Of a DNA stretch of 64,000 nt, positions 27,801-40,181 are shown piece after piece (positions within the stretch are counted from its first letter, which is position 1; each line of letters opens with the position of its first letter). A program made the translations under genes and the position numbers. The DNA comes from Bradyrhizobium sp. CB1650 (GTDB lineage: Bacteria > Pseudomonadota > Alphaproteobacteria > Rhizobiales > Xanthobacteraceae). The stretch is taken from NCBI RefSeq assembly GCF_029761915.1, contig NZ_CP121695.1:2199501-2263500 (forward strand), given 5' to 3'. The notes below the pieces were generated by a model. That model was given only the letters and a program-made list of their open reading frames with translations, had not been told where the DNA came from and ran no database searches.

Positions 27801-28118
27801 ATGTCAGCACCGCTCGTCGTTTCAATTCCGCATCGTCTCGGCCGCGAGGAGGCGGTGCGCCGGCTCAAATCCGGGCTCGGTCGTGCGGCGGCCAGCATCC
27901 CCGTGATGCAGGTCGAGGAGGAGCGCTGGAGCGGGGACAGCATGAATTTCCGCATTCGCGCGCTTGGGCAGATCGCGAGCGGCCAGATCGACGTTGCCGA
28001 CGACCACGTCCGGGTCGAGGTGGTGCTGCCATGGCTGTTGCAGCGCTTCGCCGAGATGGCACAGGCCACAATCCGCAAGCGCGGGCAATTGCTGCTGACC
28101 AAGCATGACGGAAGATGA
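27801..28118 (+). CDS. Polyhydroxyalkanoic acid system family protein
   Basis: A 105-residue soluble protein (MSAPLVVSIPHRLGREEAVRRLKSGLGRA...). The pattern 'VSIPH.LG+.EAxxRL++Gl' followed by a GQIASGQIDVADDHVRVEVVLPWLL core is that of the PHA-system/granule-region family (PF09650-like), small proteins often associated with polyhydroxyalkanoate metabolism. Role in granules is inferred; biochemistry is not established. It faces the treY gene convergently with a 3-base gap. Confidence 0.75.
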   Translation: MSAPLVVSIPHRLGREEAVRRLKSGLGRAAASIPVMQVEEERWSGDSMNFRIRALGQIASGQIDVADDHVRVEVVLPWLLQRFAEMAQATIRKRGQLLLTKHDGR

Positions 28119-28121
28119 GGC

Positions 28122-30905
28122 TCAGGCGTGGATGCGCTGCCGGGCCGGCTTCGCCGCACCTGCGGTGCGCGCCGCGATGACCGCCGCGGGAAAATCGCGG
28201 AAGGCCTGTGCGAGCGGCAATTCGTTGCCCGCGAGCCTCGGCGCGGTATAGCCCGTCATGTCGACGGTTGCGTCGACGTCCTCAAGCACGGGCCATTGGC
28301 GTCCCGCCTGGGTGAATGGCGCAAACAGGCGTCCGATCACGATGATCACCGCCGCGCGCCCGTGCCGGCGGGCGAAAGCGATGATATGATCCGCATGCGC
28401 GCCGCGGACCTCCAGCGGCTGGTAGTCGCCGTGGCTGAAGACGTCGGCGAGCTCGGTGCGCAGCCTGAGCAGGTGCCGCGTCCAGGCGAGCTTGATCTGA
28501 CCGTCCGGCCACGTCTTGATCAGGTGGCTCCAGTCCGGAGCCTCCAGTGACGCCAGCGCCGCATGCCGGCCGGCAAAATCAACGGGACGGCGGTTGTCGG
28601 GGTCGACCAGCGACAGGTCCCAGAATTCGGTGCCCTGATAGAGGTCCGGAACGCCCGGCAGCGTCGCCTTGAGCGTGAGCTGGCCCAGCGAGTTCAACGT
28701 GCCGAGCAGTGCCACGCGCCGCGCCAGGATTTGCAGCGACTCCAGGAACTCGGCGGATTGTGCTGGATCGAGGATCTTTTCGACAAAGCTCCGCACACCT
28801 TGCTCATAGGCCTCGTGCGGATTGAGCCAGCTCGTCTCCTCCTTGCCTTCGCGCGCGGCCTTGAGCGCATAGGCCTGGATGCGCTCGGCGAAGTCGGCAT
28901 CCGGCCCCTGGAGCGGCCAGGCCCCGAGCAGGGTCTGGTAGAGCATGTATTCGAATGTCGCCGACGGCGCGCGCAGGCTGCCGCGGAGCGCAAGGTGCGG
29001 GGCATTCATGACCTTCCAGCGCGCCACCGCGCTGGTCCATTCGCCGGGGATTTCGCTGAGCGCGGCGATCCGCGTGCGGGCGTCTTCGCCGCGTTTGGTG
29101 TCGTGCGTTGCGGTTGCGGTCATGCCGTGCGGCCATTCCCTGGCACGGGCCTGCATGGTCTGGTGGAAGGCGGGGAGTGCGAGCCCGTTGCTCGCGGGAT
29201 CGCCGCCGACCTCGTTGAGCGCGAGCAACCGGTGGAACTGGTAGAACGCGGTATCTTCGAGCGACTTCGCCATCATCGGTCCGGTGAATTGCTGCACCTT
29301 CAGCGCGAAGCGGCGGACGCGCGGGGTGCTGTGCTGCGGCCGGTCCGGCTTCAGCAGGTCCATGGTGAGAGCGTCGCGCAGGAAATCGAAAATGCCGTCG
29401 TCCGCGGCGAACCACTCCGCCCGCGCGCGTTCGAGCGTCTCGTCGATCAGCTTGCGATCATGCGCGCCTGGCGCGGCCGTCGTGAGATAGGTGCGGTAGA
29501 CCGGAAAATGCAGCACATAGAGCTCGAGCGCCTGCCGCAGGCTGTCTGCGGAGAAGTCGCGGGTCGAGTAATGCCCGCTGGCGATGCGCGCGAGCAGCCG
29601 CGTCAGCACGGTGAATTCGCTGGTCAGCAGCGTCTCCAGCACCCGCCGCTTGGCCTCCTTGACGTAAGGCGCAAGCCGCGGTGCGCGGTTACTGATCTGT
29701 CGCCAGGTCTCGTCCAGCGCCTCCAGTCCCTTGGCGTCGACCAGCACCTGGGTGATGGCGTTCATCCACTCATAGCCGGTGGTGCCCTGAATCCCGGCGA
29801 AGCGCGGCAGGTGTTCGTGCTCGCACAGGATCTTCTCGATCACGGTGTAGAACGGCTTCGTGGTGCCCTGCGCGTCGCGCACGAGCCGGCGCAGCCGCTG
29901 GCAATATTGCGCGGGATCGCGCAGGCCGTCGATGTGATCGAGGCGCAAGCCCTGCAATTTACCGTCTGCAACGAGTTGCTTCACCAGCCGGTGCGTGGCG
30001 GCGAACGTGCCGGGATCCTCGACCCGCAGCCCCGCGAGCCCGTTGATGTCGAAGAAGCGGCGATAGTTGATGTCGCTGGAGGCGAGCCGCCAATGGCCGA
30101 GCTTGTAGTTCTGGCGCTCGAGCAGATGGTGCAGCGCCAATGTCTGCGCCGGGCGATCCTTGGCGGCGCGATAGGCGGCAAGGCCGCGCGCGATGATGCC
30201 GGCACCATCGGCGATCTCCTTGAGCTCAATCTTGAACGCGGGCGCTTCCTTGCGATTGGGACGGCGCAGCCCGGTGTAGCGGGCGGCGAGGGCGAGCAGG
30301 CGTTTGCCGGCTTCGGTCTCGGCGGCGTCCGCTTCCTTCACGACCATCCGCAGCACTTCGCCGTAGCGCTCCGGCGCGACCGGCAGGCGATGCTCGTAAT
30401 ACCAGGCAGAGAAGCTGCCTTCGTCGGCATCGTAGCGCAATTCGATCTCGCCGCGCTCGAGCGCCTCGCCATAGGACACGCCGAGGATCGGCAGCAGCAC
30501 GCCGCCGCGGGCCCGGTAGGGCAATTGATCCCAGTCGATGTCGAACGAGACCGCATGCGGTGAGGCCTGTCCCCATTCCAGCACATCCAGCCAGACGGGA
30601 TTGTCGGCAAAATGCACGCCGACATGGTTGGGCACGAAATCGATGATGAGGCCGAGGTCGTGCTTCTTCAGCGCCTCGCTCAGCCGCGCAAAACCGGCCT
30701 CGCCACCGAGCTCGGGATTGAGCTGGCTATGATCGACGATGTCATAGCCGTGGGTCGAGCCCTTGCGCGCCTTCATGATCGGTGAGGCGTAGAGATGCGT
30801 GATCCCGAGCGCCTTGAGATAAGCGACGACCTCGGCAGCCTTGTCGAAATCGAAATCCGCGGTGAGCTGAAGCCGATAGGTGGCAAGGGGGATCGCGGGA
30901 GGCAT
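28122..30905 (-). CDS. treY: Malto-oligosyltrehalose synthase TreY
   Basis: A 927-residue GH13 enzyme converting the reducing-end alpha-1,4 bond of maltodextrins to an alpha,alpha-1,1 trehalose bond. The N-terminus PLATYRLQLTADFDFDKAA and SPIMKARKGSTHGYDIVDHSQLNPELGG are TreY hallmarks. GH13 sites: IDFVPNHVGV, nucleophile Asp in GLRLDHIDGLRDP, acid Glu in VIEKILCEHEHLP. It is the last gene of the minus-strand glucan operon; it starts just past the treZ stop (TTAGCATG context). It works with TreZ to release trehalose. Confidence 0.96.
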   Translation of the reverse strand: MPPAIPLATYRLQLTADFDFDKAAEVVAYLKALGITHLYASPIMKARKGSTHGYDIVDHSQLNPELGGEAGFARLSEALKKHDLGLIIDFVPNHVGVHFADNPVWLDVLEWGQASPHAVSFDIDWDQLPYRARGGVLLPILGVSYGEALERGEIELRYDADEGSFSAWYYEHRLPVAPERYGEVLRMVVKEADAAETEAGKRLLALAARYTGLRRPNRKEAPAFKIELKEIADGAGIIARGLAAYRAAKDRPAQTLALHHLLERQNYKLGHWRLASSDINYRRFFDINGLAGLRVEDPGTFAATHRLVKQLVADGKLQGLRLDHIDGLRDPAQYCQRLRRLVRDAQGTTKPFYTVIEKILCEHEHLPRFAGIQGTTGYEWMNAITQVLVDAKGLEALDETWRQISNRAPRLAPYVKEAKRRVLETLLTSEFTVLTRLLARIASGHYSTRDFSADSLRQALELYVLHFPVYRTYLTTAAPGAHDRKLIDETLERARAEWFAADDGIFDFLRDALTMDLLKPDRPQHSTPRVRRFALKVQQFTGPMMAKSLEDTAFYQFHRLLALNEVGGDPASNGLALPAFHQTMQARAREWPHGMTATATHDTKRGEDARTRIAALSEIPGEWTSAVARWKVMNAPHLALRGSLRAPSATFEYMLYQTLLGAWPLQGPDADFAERIQAYALKAAREGKEETSWLNPHEAYEQGVRSFVEKILDPAQSAEFLESLQILARRVALLGTLNSLGQLTLKATLPGVPDLYQGTEFWDLSLVDPDNRRPVDFAGRHAALASLEAPDWSHLIKTWPDGQIKLAWTRHLLRLRTELADVFSHGDYQPLEVRGAHADHIIAFARRHGRAAVIIVIGRLFAPFTQAGRQWPVLEDVDATVDMTGYTAPRLAGNELPLAQAFRDFPAAVIAARTAGAAKPARQRIHA

Positions 30906-30906
30906 G

Positions 30907-32661
30907 CTAACCTCCGAGACGCCAGTGCACCGACCAGGGCGGAAGGTGGTCGCCGGCCGTACCGCCCCAGATTTGCGTGCCCGCGCTCTCGCTGGAATGC
31001 GTGATCGCGTGGTCCGACAGATTGGCGGTCAGGCGCAGCATCGCGCCATCCCCCATGCGCCAATGCGCGGTCAGGAGACCATTGTCGGTGGTCTCGGCGT
31101 CGCCGAAGACAGCGCCCTTCAGCCGCGGCGCGATCTCCTTGCGGCGAAGCGCGAGCAACTCCCGCACCAGAGCTAGACGCGCCACCTGTTCGGGCGTGCG
31201 GGACGCCCAGTCGAGCACGGCCGATTGCGGCGTTGCCGGGTCGAGCGGGTCGGGGACCTCGCCGCCATATTTTTCGTAGGCCCAGGCATATTCCTGCCGG
31301 CGTCCCTTGCGCACGGCATCTGCAAGCGCACCGTGGAAATCGCAGAAGAACGGGAAGGGCGCCGTCGAGCCCCATTCCTCGCCCATGAACAGCATTGGTA
31401 TCATGGGAGCGAGAAGCGTGACGGCGAGTGCGGCCTCGATCTTTTGCGGCGAGGCCAGGCTCTCGAGCCGGTCGCCGAGCGGGCGGTTGCCGATTTGGTC
31501 GTGGTTCTGGAGGAAATTGACGAAGGTCGCCGGCGGCAGTGCGCCGCTCGGCTCGCCGCGCGGCTTGTTGCCCCAGAATTCCGAGATCTCGCCCTGGTAG
31601 ACGAAGCCCGAGGCCAGCGCGCGCGCAAGATCGAGGCGCGGCGTCTGATAGTCGGCGTAGTAGCCGGCGAGCTCGCCGGTCAGCATCACGTGCCAGACGT
31701 GATGATAGTCGTCGTTCCACTGCCCGCGATACTTGCCGTTGGGCGGCTCCTGTGCGGCGTCAAGCAGGCTCGCGCGGTTGTCGCCGTTCTCCAGCACGAG
31801 ATGGATGTGCCGCCCCGTCGCCTTGGCGAGCTCGCCGGCGGCGACGCTGAGATCCTGCAGCATCGACGGCTCGCCGGGAAGCGCCATGATGTGGTTGGCG
31901 GCGTCCAGCCTCAGCCCGTCGAAGCGGTAGTCGCTGAGCCAGGACAGCGCATTCTCGACTGCGAAGGCCCGCACCTGCGGCACGCGGTAGTCGATCGTGC
32001 TGCCCCAGGGCGTGTGCGCGTCCGTGAAGAAGGTCGGCGCGTAGCGGCCGAGGTAATTTCCTTCGGGGCCGAAGTGGTTGTAGACGACGTCGAGAAACAC
32101 CATGAGGCCGCGCAGATGCGCCTCGTCGATCAGCGTCTTCAGGTCTTCGGGGCGGCCATAGGCGCCGTCGGGCGCGTACCAGAGCACACCGTCATAACCC
32201 CAGCCACGGCGGCCGGCGAAATCGGCCAGCGGCATCAACTCCAGCGCGGTGATGCCGGTAGCGGCAAGATGATCGAGCTTGTCGATCATGGCGCGGTAAG
32301 TGCCTTGCGGCGTGAAGGTGCCGACGTGGGTCTCGATGAGGACCGTCTCTTCCCAGGGGCGGCCGCGCCAATCATTTGCGCGCCACGCAAAGCTTCCGTG
32401 ATCGATCACTTCGCTCGGGCCGAACACGTCCTCGGGCTGGAAGGCCGAGGCCGGATCGGGCACGTCGATCTCGTCGTCGATCCTGAATTTGTAGCGACTG
32501 CCGGCCGTCAGGCCGTGGATCTCGGCCACGTACCAGCCGTCGTCGCGGCGACGCATGGCATGGCGGCGGTCGAGCACAAGGTCGACGCGTTTGGCGGCGG
32601 GCGCCCAGAGCCGGAACGACACGCCGTCTTTCGTTGACCTTGCACCGAAGGATGGCCTCAT
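30907..32661 (-). CDS. treZ: Malto-oligosyltrehalose trehalohydrolase TreZ
   Basis: A 584-residue GH13 enzyme that cleaves trehalose from malto-oligosyltrehalose made by TreY. An N-terminal CBM48-like domain (VSFRLWAPAAKRVDLVLD) is followed by the barrel with DVVYNHFGPEGNYL, nucleophile D253 (FDGLRLDAANHI), acid E291 (LVLENGDN), and NFLQNHDQIGNRPLGDRL. TreZ typically has 'LDAVHAI' and 'AESxLN' here, so the motifs are slightly divergent but both acidic residues are present. Overlaps the glgX stop by 4 bases. Confidence 0.94.
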   Translation of the reverse strand: MRPSFGARSTKDGVSFRLWAPAAKRVDLVLDRRHAMRRRDDGWYVAEIHGLTAGSRYKFRIDDEIDVPDPASAFQPEDVFGPSEVIDHGSFAWRANDWRGRPWEETVLIETHVGTFTPQGTYRAMIDKLDHLAATGITALELMPLADFAGRRGWGYDGVLWYAPDGAYGRPEDLKTLIDEAHLRGLMVFLDVVYNHFGPEGNYLGRYAPTFFTDAHTPWGSTIDYRVPQVRAFAVENALSWLSDYRFDGLRLDAANHIMALPGEPSMLQDLSVAAGELAKATGRHIHLVLENGDNRASLLDAAQEPPNGKYRGQWNDDYHHVWHVMLTGELAGYYADYQTPRLDLARALASGFVYQGEISEFWGNKPRGEPSGALPPATFVNFLQNHDQIGNRPLGDRLESLASPQKIEAALAVTLLAPMIPMLFMGEEWGSTAPFPFFCDFHGALADAVRKGRRQEYAWAYEKYGGEVPDPLDPATPQSAVLDWASRTPEQVARLALVRELLALRRKEIAPRLKGAVFGDAETTDNGLLTAHWRMGDGAMLRLTANLSDHAITHSSESAGTQIWGGTAGDHLPPWSVHWRLGG

Positions 32662-34736
32662 AGCGCGCCCGCGAAGGCGAGCACGGAGCGCGGCGGCGCC
32701 TTGCTGTCGCTTCCGGGCTGGAATTCGATCGTGTTCAGCTTGGCCTCAGTCGTGTTCAGGATCTGCTGCCAGCTCTTGTGTTCGGTCATCTTGGGCAACT
32801 TGAATGCGATCTCTTCGGGCGCGGCGTTCAGGACAATAAAGATCGCAGGCCCGCCCGGTTCCATCGGCCCCATCACATAGGAGAGGAAGCGCCCATCGGG
32901 GAAATCCCAGTCGCTCTCCTTCATCTCCTCGCCGGCCGGCGTGAGCCACAAGACTCCGTAAGACGAGCCCTCCGTGGGACGGCCGTCGAGCCAGCGGTGG
33001 CTGCACAGTTGCGAGAAACGCCGGCGGATTTCGGAAAGCTGGGCGACGAAGTCGACCATGTCCTCGCCTTCCTTGCCGAGATTGTCCCAGCCGATCCAGC
33101 CGATCTCGTTGTCCTGGCAATAGGCGTTGTTGTTGCCGGATTGCGAGTTACCGACCTCGTCGCCAGCGAGGATCAGCGGCACGCCTTGGGCCAGCATCAG
33201 GCAGGCCAGCACGTTCTTGCGAAGCTGCCGCCGCAGGCCGAGGATCTCGGGATCGTCGGTCGGGCCTTCGACACCGCAATTGTTGCTGTGGTTGTCGTTG
33301 GAGCCGTCGCGATTGTCCTCGCCATTGGCCTCGTTGTGCTTCTGGTTGTAGCTGAAGAGGTCGGCGAGCGTGAAGCCGTCATGGACGGTGATGTGATTGA
33401 TGCTGGCGCGGGGCCGCCGTCCGTCATGGTTGAACAGGTCGGAGGACGCGGTCATGCGGCTGGAGATGTCGCCGATCAGGCTGCCTTCGCCGCTCCAGTA
33501 ACGGCGCATGGCGCTGCGATAGCGGTCGTTCCACTCCGACCATTGCGACGGGAACGCGCCGACCTGGTAGCCGCCGAGCCCGAGGTCCCATGGCTCGGCG
33601 ACGAGCTTCACGGTGGCAAGCACCGGATCCTGCCGGATGGCGGTCAGGAGCGAGCTGCCGCGATCAAAGCCGTTCGGGCCGCGCGCGAGCGTGGTGGCGA
33701 GGTCGAAGCGGAAGCCGTCGACATGGCAGACCTCGACCCAGTAGCGCAGCGAATCCATCACCATCTGCATCACGCGCGGATGGGCGAGGTTCACCGATGA
33801 GCCGCAGCCCGTGAAGTCGTCATAGTAGCGTGGGTTCTCGCGGTTCAGCCAGTAATAGGAGGCGTTGTCGATGCCGCGGTAGCACAGCGTCGGGCCCAGA
33901 TGATTGCCTTCCGCGGTGTGGTTGTAGACGACGTCGAGCATGACCTCGATGCCGGCATCATGCAGGCGCGCGACCGTGGTGCGGAACGAGTCGAGCGCAT
34001 TGTCCTGCGCATAGCGCGCCTCGGGCGCGAAGAACGACAGGGTGTTGTAGCCCCAGTAATTGGCGAGCTTCTTCTCCACCAGGATACGGTCGTCGACGAA
34101 GCTGTGGATCGGCAGCAACTCGACCGTGGTGACGCCGAGCCGCTTCAGATGCTCGATCATCGCCGGCGATGACAGGCCGCCATAGGTGCCGCGCAGGTTG
34201 GGCGGCACGTCGTCGCGCTTCTGGGTCAGGCCCTTGACGTGCGCTTCGTAGATGACGGTATCTTCCCAGGCGATGTGGGGCCGGATCTCGCGCCGGCCCC
34301 AGTTGAAGGTTTCGTCGACCACGACCGCCTTGGGCATGCCGCGCGCATTGTCGCGCCGGTCGAAGGACAGGTCCTCGCGCGGGCTGCCGGTGCGGTAGGC
34401 GAAATGCGCATCGCTCCAGACCAGGCGTCCGGCGAGTCGCTTGGCATAGGGGTCGAGCAGCAGCTTATTGGCGTTGAAGCGGTGGCCATGCTCGGGCTCG
34501 TAGGGGCCGTGCACGCGATAGCCGTAGAGCTGGCCCGGCGAGACGTCGTTGAGATAGCAGTGCCAGACGTCCTCGGTGCGCTCCGGCAGTTGGATGCGTT
34601 CGAGCTCGCGGCGGCCCTGGCTGTCGAACAGGCACAGCTCGACCTTCTGCGCGTTGGCGGAGAACAGCGCGAAATTGGTGCCGCGTCCGTCCCAGCTTGC
34701 GCCGAGGCGTGCGGACGATCCGGCGGTCAGGCGCAT
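32658..34736 (-). CDS. glgX: Glycogen debranching enzyme GlgX
   Basis: A 692-residue GH13 isoamylase-type enzyme hydrolysing alpha-1,6 branches of glycogen or limit dextrins. CBM48 N-terminus (GASWDGRGTNFALFSANAQKVELCLFD); barrel motifs ELLPIHSF, DVVYNHTAEGNHLGPTL, nucleophile D345 (VDGFRFDLATTLAR), acid E381 (LVAEPWDLG), and YNQKHNEANGEDNRDGSNDN, a GlgX/isoamylase hallmark. It provides linear chains for TreY and MalQ. Three bases separate its start from the glgB stop. Confidence 0.96.
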   Translation of the reverse strand: MRLTAGSSARLGASWDGRGTNFALFSANAQKVELCLFDSQGRRELERIQLPERTEDVWHCYLNDVSPGQLYGYRVHGPYEPEHGHRFNANKLLLDPYAKRLAGRLVWSDAHFAYRTGSPREDLSFDRRDNARGMPKAVVVDETFNWGRREIRPHIAWEDTVIYEAHVKGLTQKRDDVPPNLRGTYGGLSSPAMIEHLKRLGVTTVELLPIHSFVDDRILVEKKLANYWGYNTLSFFAPEARYAQDNALDSFRTTVARLHDAGIEVMLDVVYNHTAEGNHLGPTLCYRGIDNASYYWLNRENPRYYDDFTGCGSSVNLAHPRVMQMVMDSLRYWVEVCHVDGFRFDLATTLARGPNGFDRGSSLLTAIRQDPVLATVKLVAEPWDLGLGGYQVGAFPSQWSEWNDRYRSAMRRYWSGEGSLIGDISSRMTASSDLFNHDGRRPRASINHITVHDGFTLADLFSYNQKHNEANGEDNRDGSNDNHSNNCGVEGPTDDPEILGLRRQLRKNVLACLMLAQGVPLILAGDEVGNSQSGNNNAYCQDNEIGWIGWDNLGKEGEDMVDFVAQLSEIRRRFSQLCSHRWLDGRPTEGSSYGVLWLTPAGEEMKESDWDFPDGRFLSYVMGPMEPGGPAIFIVLNAAPEEIAFKLPKMTEHKSWQQILNTTEAKLNTIEFQPGSDSKAPPRSVLAFAGAL

Positions 34737-34739
34737 GGG

Positions 34740-36879
34740 TCAGCTTTCCGGAACGAGGAAGATCGCGGCCAGGGGCGGAATGGTGAGGCGAAGCTCCGGC
34801 GTCTTGCCGTCAACGGCGAGCACCTCGCCGACGTTCCCGACATTGCTGCCGCCGTAATGGGCGGAGTCCGAATTGAATACCTCTTTCCATTTGCCGGCAA
34901 AGGGAACGCGAACGCGATAGTTGCGATAGACATTGGGTGAGAAGTTGACGATCACGACACAGCGCGAGTGTTCGTCGAATCCCTTGCGCATCCAGGCGAA
35001 GGTGTTGCGGTTGGCATCGTCGGTGATCAGCCATTCGAAGCCGGCCTGATCGCAATCCATCTGGTGCAGCGCCGGCACCGCGCGATAGAGCCGGTTGAGA
35101 TCGCGGATCAGCGCCTGGATGCCGGAATGGTGCTTGTATTCGAGCAGATGCCAGTCAAGCGACTGGTCGTGATTCCATTCGTTGCCTTGTGCGATCTCCG
35201 CGCCCATGAACAACAGCTTCTTGCCGGGGTGGCCGAACATGAAGCTGTAATAGGCACGCAAGTTGGCGAAGCGCTGCCACTCGTCGCCGGGCATCCGCCC
35301 CAGGATCGAACGCTTGCCGTGCACGACCTCGTCATGCGACAGCGGCAGGATGAAGTTCTCCGAGAAGGCGTAGTGCAGACCGAACAGGATCTCGCCGTGA
35401 TGATGCTTGCGGTAGATCGGGTCCTTGCTGATGTAGTTCAGCGTGTCGTGCATCCAGCCCATGTTCCACTTGTAGCCGAAGCCGAGCCCGCCGAATTCGA
35501 CCGGGCGCGAGACCTGCGGCCATGCGGTGGACTCTTCCGCGGCCGTGGTCGCCTGCGGGAAACGTGCATACACTTCGGTGTTGAAGCGGCGCAGGAATGC
35601 GATCGCCTCGATGTTTTCCCGCCCGCCATACTGGTTCGGAATCCAGGCGCCCGGCGGACGGCTGTAGTCGAGGTAGAGCATGGAGGCCACCGCATCGACG
35701 CGCAGGCCGTCGATGGCGTAGCGCTCCAGCCAGAACAGCGCGTTCGACACCAGGAAGTTCATCACTTCGGTGCGGCCGTAATTGTAGATCAGCGTGCCCC
35801 AGTCGAGGTGCCGGCCCTGCAGCGGATTGGCATGCTCGTAGAGCGAGGTGCCGTCGAAATGGCCGAGCCCGTGCGGATCGTCGGGGAAGTGGCCGGGCAC
35901 CCAGTCGAGCAGCACGCCGATGCCTTCGCGATGGCAGGCATCGACGAGGGCGGCAAAGTCATCCGGAGAGCCGAAGCGGCTGGTCGGTGCATAGAGGCCG
36001 GTCGGCTGGTAGCCCCATGACCCGTCGAAGGGATGCTCGCTCACCGGGAGGAATTCGACATGCGTGAAGCCCATGTCGTGGACATAGGCCGGCAACTGTT
36101 CGGCCAATTCGCGATAGGTCAGCCATTCATTGCCGTTCTTGCGCCGCCACGAGCCGAGATGGACCTCGTAGATCGACATCGGCGCCGACAGCGCATTGAC
36201 GCCGTCGGGCGCCGGGCGTGGCCGCGGCAGACGCGCCTCGTCGAAGACGATGGATGCGGTCTTTGGCCGTACTTCGGTGGCGAACGCCAGCGGATCGGAC
36301 TTCAGCGGTAGTTGGTGCCCATGCGGTCCGACGATGTCGAACTTGTAGTGATCCCCCGGCTTGGCGTGCGGAATGAACAACTCCCAATAGCCGATGCCGC
36401 GCACCCGCATGGGATGGCGCCGCGCGTTCCAGAAATTGAAATCGCCGACCACGCTGACGCGCCGTGCATTCGGGGCCAGCACCACGAAGCCGATGCCGTC
36501 GACGCCGTCGAGCGCCATCGGATGCGCGCCGAGCTTGTCGTAGAGGCGCTGATGGGTGCCTTCGCCGAGCAGATAGAGGTCGAAGTCGGTCAGGATCGGC
36601 GGAAAGCGATAAGCGTCCTCGAACTCGACGATGTTGTCGCCGAACTTCGCGCGCAGTTGATAGCGCCTGGAGCCGTTCGGGAGCGAGCCGACGAACAGGC
36701 CGGCGTCGTGGACGCGGTCGAGCCTTGCCACCTCGCCGTGCTCGCCGATTGCCTCGACATTGGAGGCCTCGGGCAGGAAGGCGCGCACGACGCTTCTGTC
36801 GCCCTCGGGATGCAGGCCGAGATAGTGGAAGGGGTCGGAGTGGCGCCCCTCGATGATCGCGTAGGCTTCGGCAGGCAGT

Positions 36880-36887
<8 letters not shown>
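34740..36887 (-). CDS. glgB: 1,4-alpha-glucan branching enzyme GlgB
   Basis: A 715-residue GH13 transferase that makes alpha-1,6 branches. Two CBM48-like N-terminal modules ([52 protein letters not shown]), then the barrel: [20 protein letters not shown], nucleophile D398 ([19 protein letters not shown]), acid E451 ([11 protein letters not shown]), [12 protein letters not shown]. The ATG at 36887 is preferred ([20 protein letters not shown]); an in-frame ATG at 36905 lies inside the end of treS. The start overlaps the treS stop by 8 bases. Confidence 0.96.
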
Positions 36888-40170
<3,283 letters not shown>

Positions 40171-40181
40171 GGCGTGCGCCC